Assembly: GCF_004364935.1 (NCBI RefSeq)
Contig: NZ_SOBT01000010.1
Location: 535,370 to 599,369, forward strand
Direction of reading: 5' to 3'
From: Panacagrimonas perspica
Lineage (GTDB): Bacteria > Pseudomonadota > Gammaproteobacteria > Nevskiales > Nevskiaceae
Length of the DNA: 64,000 nt
Shown here one piece after another: positions 43,061-51,195 of this stretch; positions within the stretch are counted from its first letter, which is position 1; each line of letters starts with the position of its first letter. A program made the translations under genes and the position numbers. The notes beneath the pieces were generated by a model. That model was not told the DNA's origin and made no database searches. It was given only the letters and a program-made list of their open reading frames with translations.

Positions 43061-44368
43061 TCAGGCCAGCAAGGTCTGTTTCAGCAGCTCGCCGAACGCG
43101 GCCGCCGCCGGGGCATCGAGCACGGACTTGCGGTAACGCAGCGTCAGGTACATCCGGTCCGCCAGCGACGCGACCCCGATCGTGATACCCATCGGCTCGG
43201 GCGCCGGTGGGCTGAACGCGATGTCCGTGACGGGTCCGGCCTCGCCCATCGGCGGCAGGTCCGCGAGCCGGCCCAGGTTGGTGACCCAGGTGGTGTCGAC
43301 GAGGTTGCGGCCCAAGGTCGGCGTGATGTCGCGCAGCCGCGACTTGAGCATCGCCGGCAACAGCTTGGGCACATCGAGCACGTCGATCAGGATGCCGGAC
43401 GCCCCTGCTTCCTTGAGCCGCTGGGTCTGCTCGCTGACGAACGCGGTCGCGGCCGCGAGGTCGTGCTGCTCCTTGGCCGGCAGGTTGATGCTCACGTACG
43501 ACGAGTAGTTGCCGACGACTTCGAACCACCACTCCGCCGGCCGCAGGTTCATCGGCATCATCGAGGTGACCCGCCCCGCCTTGCGGCCCCGCTGTTCGTT
43601 CCAGTGCGCCGTGGCGACGAGCATGCCGGCCAGCACCAGGTCGTTGACGGTCGCCGGCTTCACGCGCCGGGCCATCAGCGTCCGGGTCTCGTCGGCGTCG
43701 AGCGTCAGCAGCAGGCATCCGTATCCGGCGCGATCGCCTCCGTCCTCGGTCTCGTGCCGCGGCGCGAGGCGGGCCGGCGAACGCGCGGAGGTGGCCAGAT
43801 GCTCGAACAGCAGCTTCAGCCGCCGCCCCAGCTCGGGCAGCGACTTGGTACCCGCCAGGGCCTTGAGATCGCGCACGCCGAGCGGGTCGAACGCGGGCAC
43901 CGGGTCGGCAACGCCGGCGTAGTGCCGGATCGCCGAACTCAGGATGCGGAACGTCGACATGCCGTCGGCGATCACGTGGCTGAGGTTGATCATCATCCGG
44001 TCGCCCGCCGGCGTCTTGACCAGATACATCAGGAACGCGGGCGACACCGTGGTGGGCACCTGCAGGCTGACCAGCGAATCGCGGGCACGCGCCACGTCGG
44101 CGTCCGACGATGCCGTGACGACCGTCAGCGGAATCTGGTCCGGGCTCTCCGGAATCTCCCACCAGTAGCGCACCGATCCCGAGTGGTAGCGCTCGATGCG
44201 CGCACGCGCGACCGGATGGCGCGACAGGGCGTAGCGCAGCGATTCACCCAGGCGCGTCGCGTCGATGCGCCCGGCGAACGCGAGTTCGAAGTGGATGCTC
44301 CACGGCTCGTGGCGACGCTCGATGTTGTGAAACGCATCGTCCAGCAGATTGAACGGCACGCGCTGCAT
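43061..44368 (-). CDS. WS/DGAT-like or condensation-domain acyltransferase
   Basis: 435 residues from the ATG at 44368, with GGAG seven bases upstream. LSHVIADGMS contains the HxxxDG motif of the BAHD/condensation/WS-DGAT superfamily, NDLVLAGMLVA and TWVTNLGRLADLPPM the second half. It lacks the SPW-type motif of the WS/DGAT at 22509-23999, so it is likely a more distant acyltransferase. Membership of the superfamily is secure, acceptor unknown. Confidence 0.75.
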   Translation of the reverse strand: MQRVPFNLLDDAFHNIERRHEPWSIHFELAFAGRIDATRLGESLRYALSRHPVARARIERYHSGSVRYWWEIPESPDQIPLTVVTASSDADVARARDSLVSLQVPTTVSPAFLMYLVKTPAGDRMMINLSHVIADGMSTFRILSSAIRHYAGVADPVPAFDPLGVRDLKALAGTKSLPELGRRLKLLFEHLATSARSPARLAPRHETEDGGDRAGYGCLLLTLDADETRTLMARRVKPATVNDLVLAGMLVATAHWNEQRGRKAGRVTSMMPMNLRPAEWWFEVVGNYSSYVSINLPAKEQHDLAAATAFVSEQTQRLKEAGASGILIDVLDVPKLLPAMLKSRLRDITPTLGRNLVDTTWVTNLGRLADLPPMGEAGPVTDIAFSPPAPEPMGITIGVASLADRMYLTLRYRKSVLDAPAAAAFGELLKQTLLA

Positions 44369-44509
44369 CGGCGATCTCCGCAGTCCCTCGGTGGATCGCA
44401 ATATAAGCGGCGGTGTGCGCGTCGTGCGACGCCGTCGATGACGCGGAGCGGGAGACGGTCGCGAGTTCCGCCGCGCCGTCCGCCGCTCCTCACAGGACTT
44501 GCCGTTACC

Positions 44510-45478
44510 TCAGTTGCGCGCGCGGATCGCGTCGCGGTTGCGCGTCAGGTACGCGCGGCTCAGGCCGAGCTGTTGCACGCCGTAACCGATCTTGCCGTTG
44601 TGATTGGCGCGGAAATACGACTGCAGATAGGTGTTCGACGGATACGGCGCCCAGTAGCAGGAGTTGATCGCCGAGTACGTCATCAGGAAGGTCTTGCCGC
44701 GCGTGTCGGTGACCTCGATCTCGCCGCCCAGCGGCACGGCCTTGCGGTATTCCTGGGTGCCGCGCGACGACACGATGCCGTACACCTTGTCGCGCTCCGA
44801 GACGTAGCCGCTGATGTGCGCGCCCATCTCGTTGGTCCTGGCCAGATTGTGCGCCTTGAACAGGTGCACGGTGAGGTCCTCGCCAAAGCTGGCGTGCCAC
44901 CAGATCACCGACGAATTGTCGCGCTCCGGGCGCGGCCCCCAGCTGCGGTCACCGGTGTCGACGCAGTCGATCTTGTAGCGCTTGCCGCGCGCGACCAGCT
45001 CGCCGGTGACGCGATACGTGACGTCGTAATGTCCCGACCACGACGAATCCCAGGCACCGCTCTGGCGCTTGGCGGCCATCGGGTCCATTTCAGGATCGTT
45101 GAGATCGAACGGGTCGTGCAGCGCGACGAAGTCCAGATCGAAGCGCGTCTCGTCGATGCCTTCGTACTTGGCGCGATAGCGGCGCGACGGATCCGTGGCC
45201 TCGATCGTCAGCCCGTTGGGCAGCGTGAAGTTCAGCAGCGACTTCGGGCAGGGCAGGTGCTGCTGGTTGTCGATGTAGAGCTGCTCTTCCCAGAGGTCCG
45301 TCAGGCGGTCGTGCAGCGAGATGTCGCAGGCACAAACGCCGAGCATCGGCCGCGTCACCACATAGATGATCCCGTTGAGCGAAGCCTCGGGCACGTGGAA
45401 CGGCAGCGCGATGGTCTCGACCCACTGCCAGTGGGAATCGGGCTTGAAGTGATACTCGGCGTCTTCCGGCTTGATCAT
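44510..45478 (-). CDS. conserved DxSWG-motif protein (paralogue 2)
   Basis: 322 residues from the ATG at 45478 (AGGAG six bases ahead). DRSWG lies at 177-181, next to WWHASFGEDL. A preceding segment (SWSGHYDVTYRVTG) and IEATDPSRRYR resemble the first and third paralogues in order. No signal peptide or membrane helix is seen. Function unknown; it lies between an acyltransferase-like gene and an acyl-CoA dehydrogenase. Confidence 0.7.
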   Translation of the reverse strand: MIKPEDAEYHFKPDSHWQWVETIALPFHVPEASLNGIIYVVTRPMLGVCACDISLHDRLTDLWEEQLYIDNQQHLPCPKSLLNFTLPNGLTIEATDPSRRYRAKYEGIDETRFDLDFVALHDPFDLNDPEMDPMAAKRQSGAWDSSWSGHYDVTYRVTGELVARGKRYKIDCVDTGDRSWGPRPERDNSSVIWWHASFGEDLTVHLFKAHNLARTNEMGAHISGYVSERDKVYGIVSSRGTQEYRKAVPLGGEIEVTDTRGKTFLMTYSAINSCYWAPYPSNTYLQSYFRANHNGKIGYGVQQLGLSRAYLTRNRDAIRARN

Positions 45479-45586
45479 GTCGGCTCCTCGAATTCTTGTG
45501 ATGGCCCGGATGCGATCCGGGCCTTCTCTCATCCATCTATAACGCCGCGACGATTCGCAAACTTGTGCGGAGTTGCGACGCCGCGC

Positions 45587-45657
45587 CGTAGCCCGGGTGG
45601 AACCCGGGATCCTTTTCTCTCCGAGCGAACGCAATCCCGGGTTTCACCCGGGCTACG
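45587..45657. repeat. REP doublet 13 (GGGT/ACCC stem type)
   Basis: Inverted GTAG-plus-CCCGGGTGGAACCCGGG units. The right unit ends at the base directly before the acyl-CoA dehydrogenase stop codon at 45658. Confidence 0.83.
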
Positions 45658-46824
45658 TCAATATGACTTCGGCAGATCCAGCACCTTCTCCGCGATGAAG
45701 TTCAGGATCATCTGTTCCGTCACCGGCGCGATGCGCGGCAGCATCGATTCGCGGAACAGGCGCTCCACCTGGAACTCGCGCGCGTAACCCATGCCGCCAT
45801 GCGTGAGCACGGCCTTGGTCGTCGCATCGAAGCTCGCACGGCCGGACAGGAACTTGGCCGCGTTGGCTTCCGCACCGCAGGGCAAGCCCTTGTCGTACAG
45901 GTACGCGGCGCGCATGCACATCCAGTACGCGGCCTCGAGGCTGCACCAGGCTTCGGCCAGCGGATGCTGGATGCCCTGGTTCTTGCCGATGGGGCGGCCG
46001 AACACGACGCGATCACGCGCATACTTGGCGGCGCGGTTCAGCGCGTCGCGACCGATGCCGATGGCCTCGATGCCGACCAGCACGCGCTCCGGATTCAGCG
46101 AGTCGAGCAGGTAATAGAAGCCCCTGCCCTCGTCGCCGATGCGGTCCGATTCCGGCACGAAGTAGTCGTCGATGAACGTCGCATTGGAGTCCACCGCGTT
46201 GCGGCCGAGCTTCTTGATGCGGCGCACCTCGATCTTCGTGCGATCGAGATCCGAGTAGAACAAGGTCATGCCGTCGGTGGGGCGCTTGCACTCGCTCTTG
46301 GGCGTAGTGCGCGCCAGGATCACGATCTTGTGCGCCTCCTGCCCCGTGGACGTCCACATCTTGCGTCCCGTGATGCGGTAGCCACCGTCGACCTTCTTCG
46401 CGAACGTCTTGATGCTCGTCGTGTCCAGACCCGCGTCGGGCTCAGTGACACCGAAGCAGGCCTTCTCCTCACCCTTGATCAGCGGCGTGAGCCAGCGCTT
46501 CTTCTGCTCGGGCGATCCGTGCACGACGATCGCGTGCGGCCCGAACAGGTTGATGTGGATGCTCGATGCGGCCGCCTGGCCGCCGCCGCCGCTGGCCACC
46601 GTGTGCATCATGATCGCGGCCTCGGTGACGCCCAGGCCCGCACCACCGAGTTCCTCCGGCATCGTGATGCCCAGCCAGCCGGCATCCGCCATCGCGCGGT
46701 AGAACTCCTCCGGGAAGCGCGAGTTCTCGTCGCACTCGTGCCAGTAGTCGTCGGTGAACTGCTGCGTGATCTTGCGGACCGAGGTCTCGATCTCGCGCTG
46801 GGTTTCGTTGAGTTCGATTTCCAT
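45658..46824 (-). CDS. acyl-CoA dehydrogenase
   Basis: 388 residues. FGVTEPDAGLDTTSIKT (flavin/substrate), GRKMWTSTGQEAHK and the C-terminal THGGMGYAREFQVERLFRESM are typical of the family; the N-terminal helix bundle starts at EIELNETQREI. It is diverged from the two enzymes at 4651 and 6102. A family 2 repeat precedes its start and a REP abuts its end. It forms a 2-enoyl-CoA from an acyl-CoA. Confidence 0.87.
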   Translation of the reverse strand: MEIELNETQREIETSVRKITQQFTDDYWHECDENSRFPEEFYRAMADAGWLGITMPEELGGAGLGVTEAAIMMHTVASGGGGQAAASSIHINLFGPHAIVVHGSPEQKKRWLTPLIKGEEKACFGVTEPDAGLDTTSIKTFAKKVDGGYRITGRKMWTSTGQEAHKIVILARTTPKSECKRPTDGMTLFYSDLDRTKIEVRRIKKLGRNAVDSNATFIDDYFVPESDRIGDEGRGFYYLLDSLNPERVLVGIEAIGIGRDALNRAAKYARDRVVFGRPIGKNQGIQHPLAEAWCSLEAAYWMCMRAAYLYDKGLPCGAEANAAKFLSGRASFDATTKAVLTHGGMGYAREFQVERLFRESMLPRIAPVTEQMILNFIAEKVLDLPKSY

Positions 46825-46846
46825 GACTTGCCTGAAGTAGTTGGGT

Positions 46847-46974
46847 TTTCACCGCAAAGGCGCGAAGAAAGGCAAAGAGGAGGACGCAAAGGGCGGATGG
46901 AAACGACGAGGCCGCGCCCCCGCACTCTTCACCTTGGCGCCCTTTCTTTTCCCTTTGCGCCTTTGCGGTTGAAT
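46847..46974. repeat. inverted repeat family 2, copy 4 (mosaic)
   Basis: The left arm continues GCGAAGAAAGGCAAAGAGGA after ACCGCAAAGGC (variant B), whereas the right arm is variant A (CTTTCTTTTCCCTTTGCGCC). Only the outer ends complement each other. Confidence 0.8.
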
Positions 46975-46990
46975 TGTTCGGGAACCGTGA

Positions 46991-47902
46991 CTACACCGGT
47001 TCCCACGTGAAGACGTCCGACGACCGGTCGAGCTTGTAGAAGGATGCGCGCAGCGCCGGCAGCGCGCGGTCGATGCAGGCCTGCGGCGACCAGCCCTCGC
47101 CAGCATGCACGGAGCGGATCGGGCGTGGCTGGCTGAACAGGTAGATCTCGTTGCGGCGCACGCCGAACAACTGGCCGCTGACATCCTTGGCGCCGTCGCT
47201 GCACAGCGCGACGACGAAGGGCGCGATCTTGTCGGCCGTCATCATCTTGTTGACGCGGTTGCGCTCGGCGTTCTCCGGGGTGTCCGGAATGGAGCTGACC
47301 ATGCGCGTGTAGGCGAACGGCGCGATGGCGTTGGAACGGATGCCGAACTTCTGCATGTCCAGCGCGATGCTCTTGGACAGCGCCGCCACGCCCATCTTCG
47401 CCGCGGCGTAGTTGGCCTGGCCGAAGTTGCCGATCAGGCCGCTCGTGCTGGTCATGTGCACGAAGCTGCCCTTCTGCTTGTCCTTGAAATGCGGCGCCGC
47501 GGCGCGCGCCACGTTGAAGCAGCCGGTGAGGTTCACCTGGATCACGGCGTTCCACTCTTCCTGCGACATCTTGTGGAAGATCGTGTCGCGCAGGATGCCG
47601 GCGTTGTTGACGATGGCGTCGACGTCGCCGAAGGCCTTCATCGCGTTGGCGAACAGCGCGTGTGCGCCGTCCCAGCTCGCCACGTTGGACCCTTCCGCGA
47701 TGGCTTCGCCGCCGGCGGCCCGAATCTCCTGCACGATCTCCTCGGCCGGTCCCAGGCTGCCGCCGTCGCCACCCTGGCTGACGCCCAGGTCGTTGACCAC
47801 CACGCGCGCGCCCTCGAGCGCCGCCAGCTTGGCGATCTCCGCGCCGACCCCGCGCCCGGCGCCAGTGACGATGACCACCTTGCCCTTCAATACGTCTGCC
47901 AT
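46991..47902 (-). CDS. SDR 3-hydroxyacyl-CoA dehydrogenase of the MFE-2/17beta-HSD4 type
   Basis: 303 residues. TGAGRGVGAEIAK, the DLGVSQGGDGGS insertion and NNAGILRDTIFHKM are typical of the peroxisomal multifunctional enzyme type 2 dehydrogenase domain. The catalytic YAAAK and Ser are present. A C-terminal tail (about 225-303) without the hydratase or SCP2 domains of MFE-2 follows. MaoC-type hydratases that could be its partners are at 50294 and 50716. Operator site 7 is between it and the BadI-like gene. Confidence 0.83.
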   Translation of the reverse strand: MADVLKGKVVIVTGAGRGVGAEIAKLAALEGARVVVNDLGVSQGGDGGSLGPAEEIVQEIRAAGGEAIAEGSNVASWDGAHALFANAMKAFGDVDAIVNNAGILRDTIFHKMSQEEWNAVIQVNLTGCFNVARAAAPHFKDKQKGSFVHMTSTSGLIGNFGQANYAAAKMGVAALSKSIALDMQKFGIRSNAIAPFAYTRMVSSIPDTPENAERNRVNKMMTADKIAPFVVALCSDGAKDVSGQLFGVRRNEIYLFSQPRPIRSVHAGEGWSPQACIDRALPALRASFYKLDRSSDVFTWEPV

Positions 47903-47953
47903 TGGCCCAGAATCCTCGTTGGAGAGGGGGCGTCGCGCGCCCCGTTTGCGATA

Positions 47954-47971
47954 TGGTACGGTACACTACTA
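47954..47971. promoter_or_regulatory. predicted TetR operator, site 7
   Basis: TGGTACGGTACACTACTA, closest to site 1, with one or two departures from the shared pattern. It lies between the divergent SDR (47902) and BadI-like (48016) starts. Confidence 0.55.
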
Positions 47972-48015
47972 TCTCACGCACCCCCACCCGCCTGTCCACC
48001 CCTTCCCGAGAGGAA

Positions 48016-48813
48016 ATGCCCGTGTCGAACTACAAGGACATCACGTACGAAGTCGGCGCCAACGCCGTCCGCATCACGATCAACCGCCCGGAAGTGTTCA
48101 ACGCCTTCCGCACGCAGACCGTCGAGGAACTCATCGACGCGTTCAAGCGCGCAGATGAGGAAAAGTCGGTCAACGCGGTGATCTTCGGCGGCGCTGGCGA
48201 CAAGGCGTTCTGCACCGGCGGCGACCAGAAGGTCCACATGTCCGAGGACGGCCTGTACGGCCCGCGCGGTCTCGTCGGCCTGCCGATCGAAGAACTGCAG
48301 AGCGCCATCCGTGACTGCCGCAAGGTCGTCATCGCGCGCGTGCAGGGCTTCGCCATCGGCGGCGGCAACGTGTTCTGCACCATCTGCGATCTGACGATCG
48401 CCTCCGAGAAGGCGCAGTTCGGCCAGGTCGGCCCCAAGGTCGGTTCGGTCGATCCCGGCTTCGGCACCGCCTACCTCGCCCGCCTCGTCGGCGAGAAGAA
48501 GGCGCGCGAGATCTGGTTCCTGTGCCGCCGCTACAAGGCGGACGAGGCGCTCGCGATGGGCCTGATCAACAAGGTCGTGCCGCACGACCAGCTCGACGCC
48601 GAATGCGAGACCTGGGCCGCCGAGATCAACGCGCTGTCACCCACCGCGATCGCCATCGCCAAGCGTTCGTTCAACGCCGACTCCGAGAACATCCGCGGCC
48701 TGAGCTACCTGGGCATCGCGGCGGTGAAGGGCTATTACCAGAGCGACGAATCCAAGGAAGGCGTCAAGGCCTTCAACGAGAAGCGCAAGCCGGATTTCAA
48801 GAAGTTCGTCTAG
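48016..48813 (+). CDS. BadI-like 2-ketocyclohexanecarboxyl-CoA hydrolase (crotonase family)
   Basis: 265 residues. The core CTGGDQKVHMSEDGLYGPRG, VQGFAIGGGNVFCTICDLTI and QVGPKVGSVDPGFGTAYLARLVGEK closely follow BadI of Rhodopseudomonas and, more distantly, MenB. Asp146 matches the catalytic Asp of MenB. BadI opens a six-membered beta-ketoacyl-CoA ring by retro-Claisen cleavage, giving pimelyl-CoA. A strong hint of alicyclic ring cleavage, substrate unproven. The GTG at 48022 is better spaced from GAGAGGA than the ATG at 48016 and is a possible true start. Confidence 0.8.
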   Translation: MPVSNYKDITYEVGANAVRITINRPEVFNAFRTQTVEELIDAFKRADEEKSVNAVIFGGAGDKAFCTGGDQKVHMSEDGLYGPRGLVGLPIEELQSAIRDCRKVVIARVQGFAIGGGNVFCTICDLTIASEKAQFGQVGPKVGSVDPGFGTAYLARLVGEKKAREIWFLCRRYKADEALAMGLINKVVPHDQLDAECETWAAEINALSPTAIAIAKRSFNADSENIRGLSYLGIAAVKGYYQSDESKEGVKAFNEKRKPDFKKFV

Positions 48814-48843
48814 ATCTACTGCAGACGTTCGCTTCGAAAGCGA

Positions 48844-48972
48844 AATACCGCAAAGGCGCAAAGGGAAAAGAAAGGACGCAAAGGAAGCATTGAAGCGGGT
48901 GCCGTCGGCGCTCGGTCACTGAAAATCTTTGCGTCCTCCTCTTTGCCTTTCTTTGCGCCTTTGCGGTGAGAT
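48844..48972. repeat. inverted repeat family 2, copy 5 (mosaic)
   Basis: The left arm is variant A (GGGAAAAGAAAGGACGCA). The right arm is the reverse complement of variant B (GCGTCCTCCTCTTTGCCTTT), the mirror image of copy 4. Confidence 0.8.
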
Positions 48973-49001
48973 TTTCACGACCTCACAACGAGCCGCGCTC
49001 G

Positions 49002-50294
49002 ATGACCGACCTCAATATCCACACCGAACTCGACGCCGACGGCATCCTGCTCGCGCGCATCGACATGCCGGGCCGCGCGATGAACGTGTTCTCGCGCAGC
49101 CTGATGGACTCGCTCGAGCAGCTCGTCGTGCGTGCGCAGTCCGACGCCGCGATCAAGGCCGTCGTGCTGACCTCGTCCAAGGCCACGTTCCTGGCCGGCG
49201 CGGATCTCGAGATGATCCAGATGTTCACGCAGCGGGCGCGCGATGCGAGCACCGCCGAACTGCACGAGCTGTTCGGCCATCTCGGCCGCCTGTTCCGCAA
49301 GCTCGAACTGAGCAACAAGCCGTTCGTGGCCGCCATCAACGGCCTGGCGCTGGGCGGCGGACTCGAGGTGTGCCTGGCCTGCCACGCCCGCGTGGTGGCG
49401 GACGATCCGGCGATCCAGCTCGGCTTGCCCGAGATCAAGCTCGGACTGCTGCCCGGCGCCGGCGGCACGCAGCGCCTGCCGCGCCTGGTCGGCACCGCCA
49501 AGGGCATGCAGATGCTGCTCACCGGCGAGCCGGTGGCACCGGCCGAAGCGCTCGCGCTCGGCCTGGTGCACGAGACCGCGCCCGCCGACCAGCTCATCGA
49601 GGCCGCGAAGAAGCGCGCCCGTTCGATGGCGCAGCCGCGTGCGGTCTGGGATGAACCCGGCGCCCGCTTCGACGCCAAGCCCTACGATTTCTCCGACGCG
49701 AAAAGTGCGTTCGCCGCGATCGCGAAGGACGTCGGCATCAGCGACTACCAGCTTCGCTACTACCCCGCCTACAACGCGATCCTCGGATGCGTCGTGGGCG
49801 GCTGGTCGCTGCCGATGACCGAGGGCGGCGAGCACGAGATGCGCATCTTCGTCGAACTCATGCGCGACGCCGTCGCCGGCAACATGGTCCGCACGCTGTT
49901 CCTGAACCGGCAGCGTGCCGCCAAGCTCGGCCTGCTCGCGGCGACCAGCCCGCTGGCCAGCGGTGACGATGCGCTGCTGCCGCAGGTGAAGGCCGCCAAG
50001 GCGAAGGCCAAGGCCGCCGGCCTCGACGAGAACGACACCCTGCTCGCGACGTCGCTCGCCGCACTGCGCGTGTGGAATGCGGGCAAGGTCGAGCAGACGG
50101 AACTCGCGGACGTCGCCGTCGTCGCCGCCGGTGCGTTCCCCTCCTACACCGGCGGCCCGTTCACCTGGGCTTCGCAGCACGGAGCCGAAGACCTTCGCCA
50201 CCGCGCCGCCGATGCGCAGACGCGGCTCGCCGCGCAGGCCGAGCTGTTCGCGCTGCCGGCCGGGCTGGATCGCTACTTCCGCGCGGCGGCCTGA
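49002..50294 (+). CDS. FadJ/FadB-like enoyl-CoA hydratase without the dehydrogenase domain
   Basis: 430 residues. The first 210 are the hydratase part: ATFLAGADLEMI, LALGGGLEVCLACH (E122) and LGLPEIKLGLLPGAGGTQRL (E144), with both catalytic glutamates kept, as in FadB/FadJ. After this, about 220 residues resemble the linker/helical end without the GxGxMG NAD fold of 3-hydroxyacyl-CoA dehydrogenase. An SDR elsewhere could do that step. The ATG at 49002 is the first after the repeat; the gene stop overlaps the next gene start by one base (TGATG). Confidence 0.8.
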   Translation: MTDLNIHTELDADGILLARIDMPGRAMNVFSRSLMDSLEQLVVRAQSDAAIKAVVLTSSKATFLAGADLEMIQMFTQRARDASTAELHELFGHLGRLFRKLELSNKPFVAAINGLALGGGLEVCLACHARVVADDPAIQLGLPEIKLGLLPGAGGTQRLPRLVGTAKGMQMLLTGEPVAPAEALALGLVHETAPADQLIEAAKKRARSMAQPRAVWDEPGARFDAKPYDFSDAKSAFAAIAKDVGISDYQLRYYPAYNAILGCVVGGWSLPMTEGGEHEMRIFVELMRDAVAGNMVRTLFLNRQRAAKLGLLAATSPLASGDDALLPQVKAAKAKAKAAGLDENDTLLATSLAALRVWNAGKVEQTELADVAVVAAGAFPSYTGGPFTWASQHGAEDLRHRAADAQTRLAAQAELFALPAGLDRYFRAAA

Positions 50295-50719
50295 TGGCAG
50301 TCGATCGCGCACGGATCGGTTACGCGCTGCCGGCATTCGACGTCGTCGCCAGCGCCGAGCGCATCGCGCAGTTCGCGCAGGCCATCGGCATGAGCGCGGC
50401 GCCTGATGTCGCACCGCCCACGTTCATGAAGGCCGTCGAAGGCGAGAACAACAGTTCGCGCCGCATCCTCGATGCGCTGGCGGTGGACCTCAAGCGCGTG
50501 CTGCACGCCGAGCAGCAGTTCGACTATCTCGCGCCGATTCGCCGCGGCGACGTGCTGCGCGTACAGCGCACGGTCACCGACATCTACGAGCGCAAGAACG
50601 GGCAGATGGAATTCATCGTCATCGAATCCAGCATCACGCGCGTCGACGACGGCGAACTCGCCGGCCGCTCGCGCCAGATCGTGCTGGTGCGCCACCCGGC
50701 GCCGAAGGTGGCGGCATGA
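50294..50719 (+). CDS. MaoC-like (FAS1-type N-terminal) dehydratase subunit
   Basis: 141 residues. The hot-dog fold is apparent from APPTFMKAVEGENN and FDYLAPIRRGDVLRVQRTVTDIYERKNGQMEFIVIESS. It resembles the HTD2/MaoC N-terminal partner and lacks the hydratase Asp/His motif, which is in the next gene. The pair probably forms a heteromeric enoyl-CoA hydratase, as ChsH1/ChsH2 do in steroid side-chain degradation. Confidence 0.75.
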   Translation: MAVDRARIGYALPAFDVVASAERIAQFAQAIGMSAAPDVAPPTFMKAVEGENNSSRRILDALAVDLKRVLHAEQQFDYLAPIRRGDVLRVQRTVTDIYERKNGQMEFIVIESSITRVDDGELAGRSRQIVLVRHPAPKVAA

Positions 50720-51117
50720 CGAATCTGCTCACCGCATCGCCCGGCGACCTGATCGCCGAATACGACAGCGGCCCGATCGATCGCCAGATGCTCGTGCGCT
50801 ACGCCGAAGCCTCCGGCGATACCAACCCGCTGCACCTCGATCCCGAGTTCGCCCGCAAGGCCGGATTCGCCGACGTCATCGTGCACGGCATGCTCAGCAT
50901 GGCTTTGCTCGGACGCCTGCTCACCGAGAACTTTGCCGCCGATCGTCTGCGCGGCTTCGATGCGCGGTTCGCCGGCATCGTCGCCGTCGACCAGTCGCTG
51001 CGTTGCAGCGCCCGGTTCGAGAGCCGCGACGAGATCGACGCCGTTCTCGCACTCGAAGCCGTCGACGGCAGCGGCGCGAAGGTGCTCATCGGGACGGCCC
51101 GCGTTCGCCTCGCCTGA
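50716..51117 (+). CDS. MaoC-family (R)-specific enoyl-CoA hydratase subunit
   Basis: 133 residues. YAEASGDTNPLHLDPEFARKAGFADVIVHGML includes the catalytic Asp and His of hydratase 2. Its start overlaps the preceding gene by four bases (ATGA), supporting a two-subunit enzyme. It would hydrate a 2-enoyl-CoA to a (3R)-hydroxyacyl-CoA, the isomer that MFE-2-type SDRs oxidise. Confidence 0.85.
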   Translation: MTNLLTASPGDLIAEYDSGPIDRQMLVRYAEASGDTNPLHLDPEFARKAGFADVIVHGMLSMALLGRLLTENFAADRLRGFDARFAGIVAVDQSLRCSARFESRDEIDAVLALEAVDGSGAKVLIGTARVRLA

Positions 51118-51195
51118 CGTGCACACCGCGGACGACAACGTTCGCGACAGGTCGTGCACGGGGCGCCCGCCACAGATGGCAAACTGATTTCGCCC

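Noticed and set aside
47949..47966. Alternative centre of operator site 7 (CGATATGGTACGGTACAC)
   Set aside because: The frame shifted by five bases (47954-47971) matches the other sites better, especially site 1, so the first reading was dropped.
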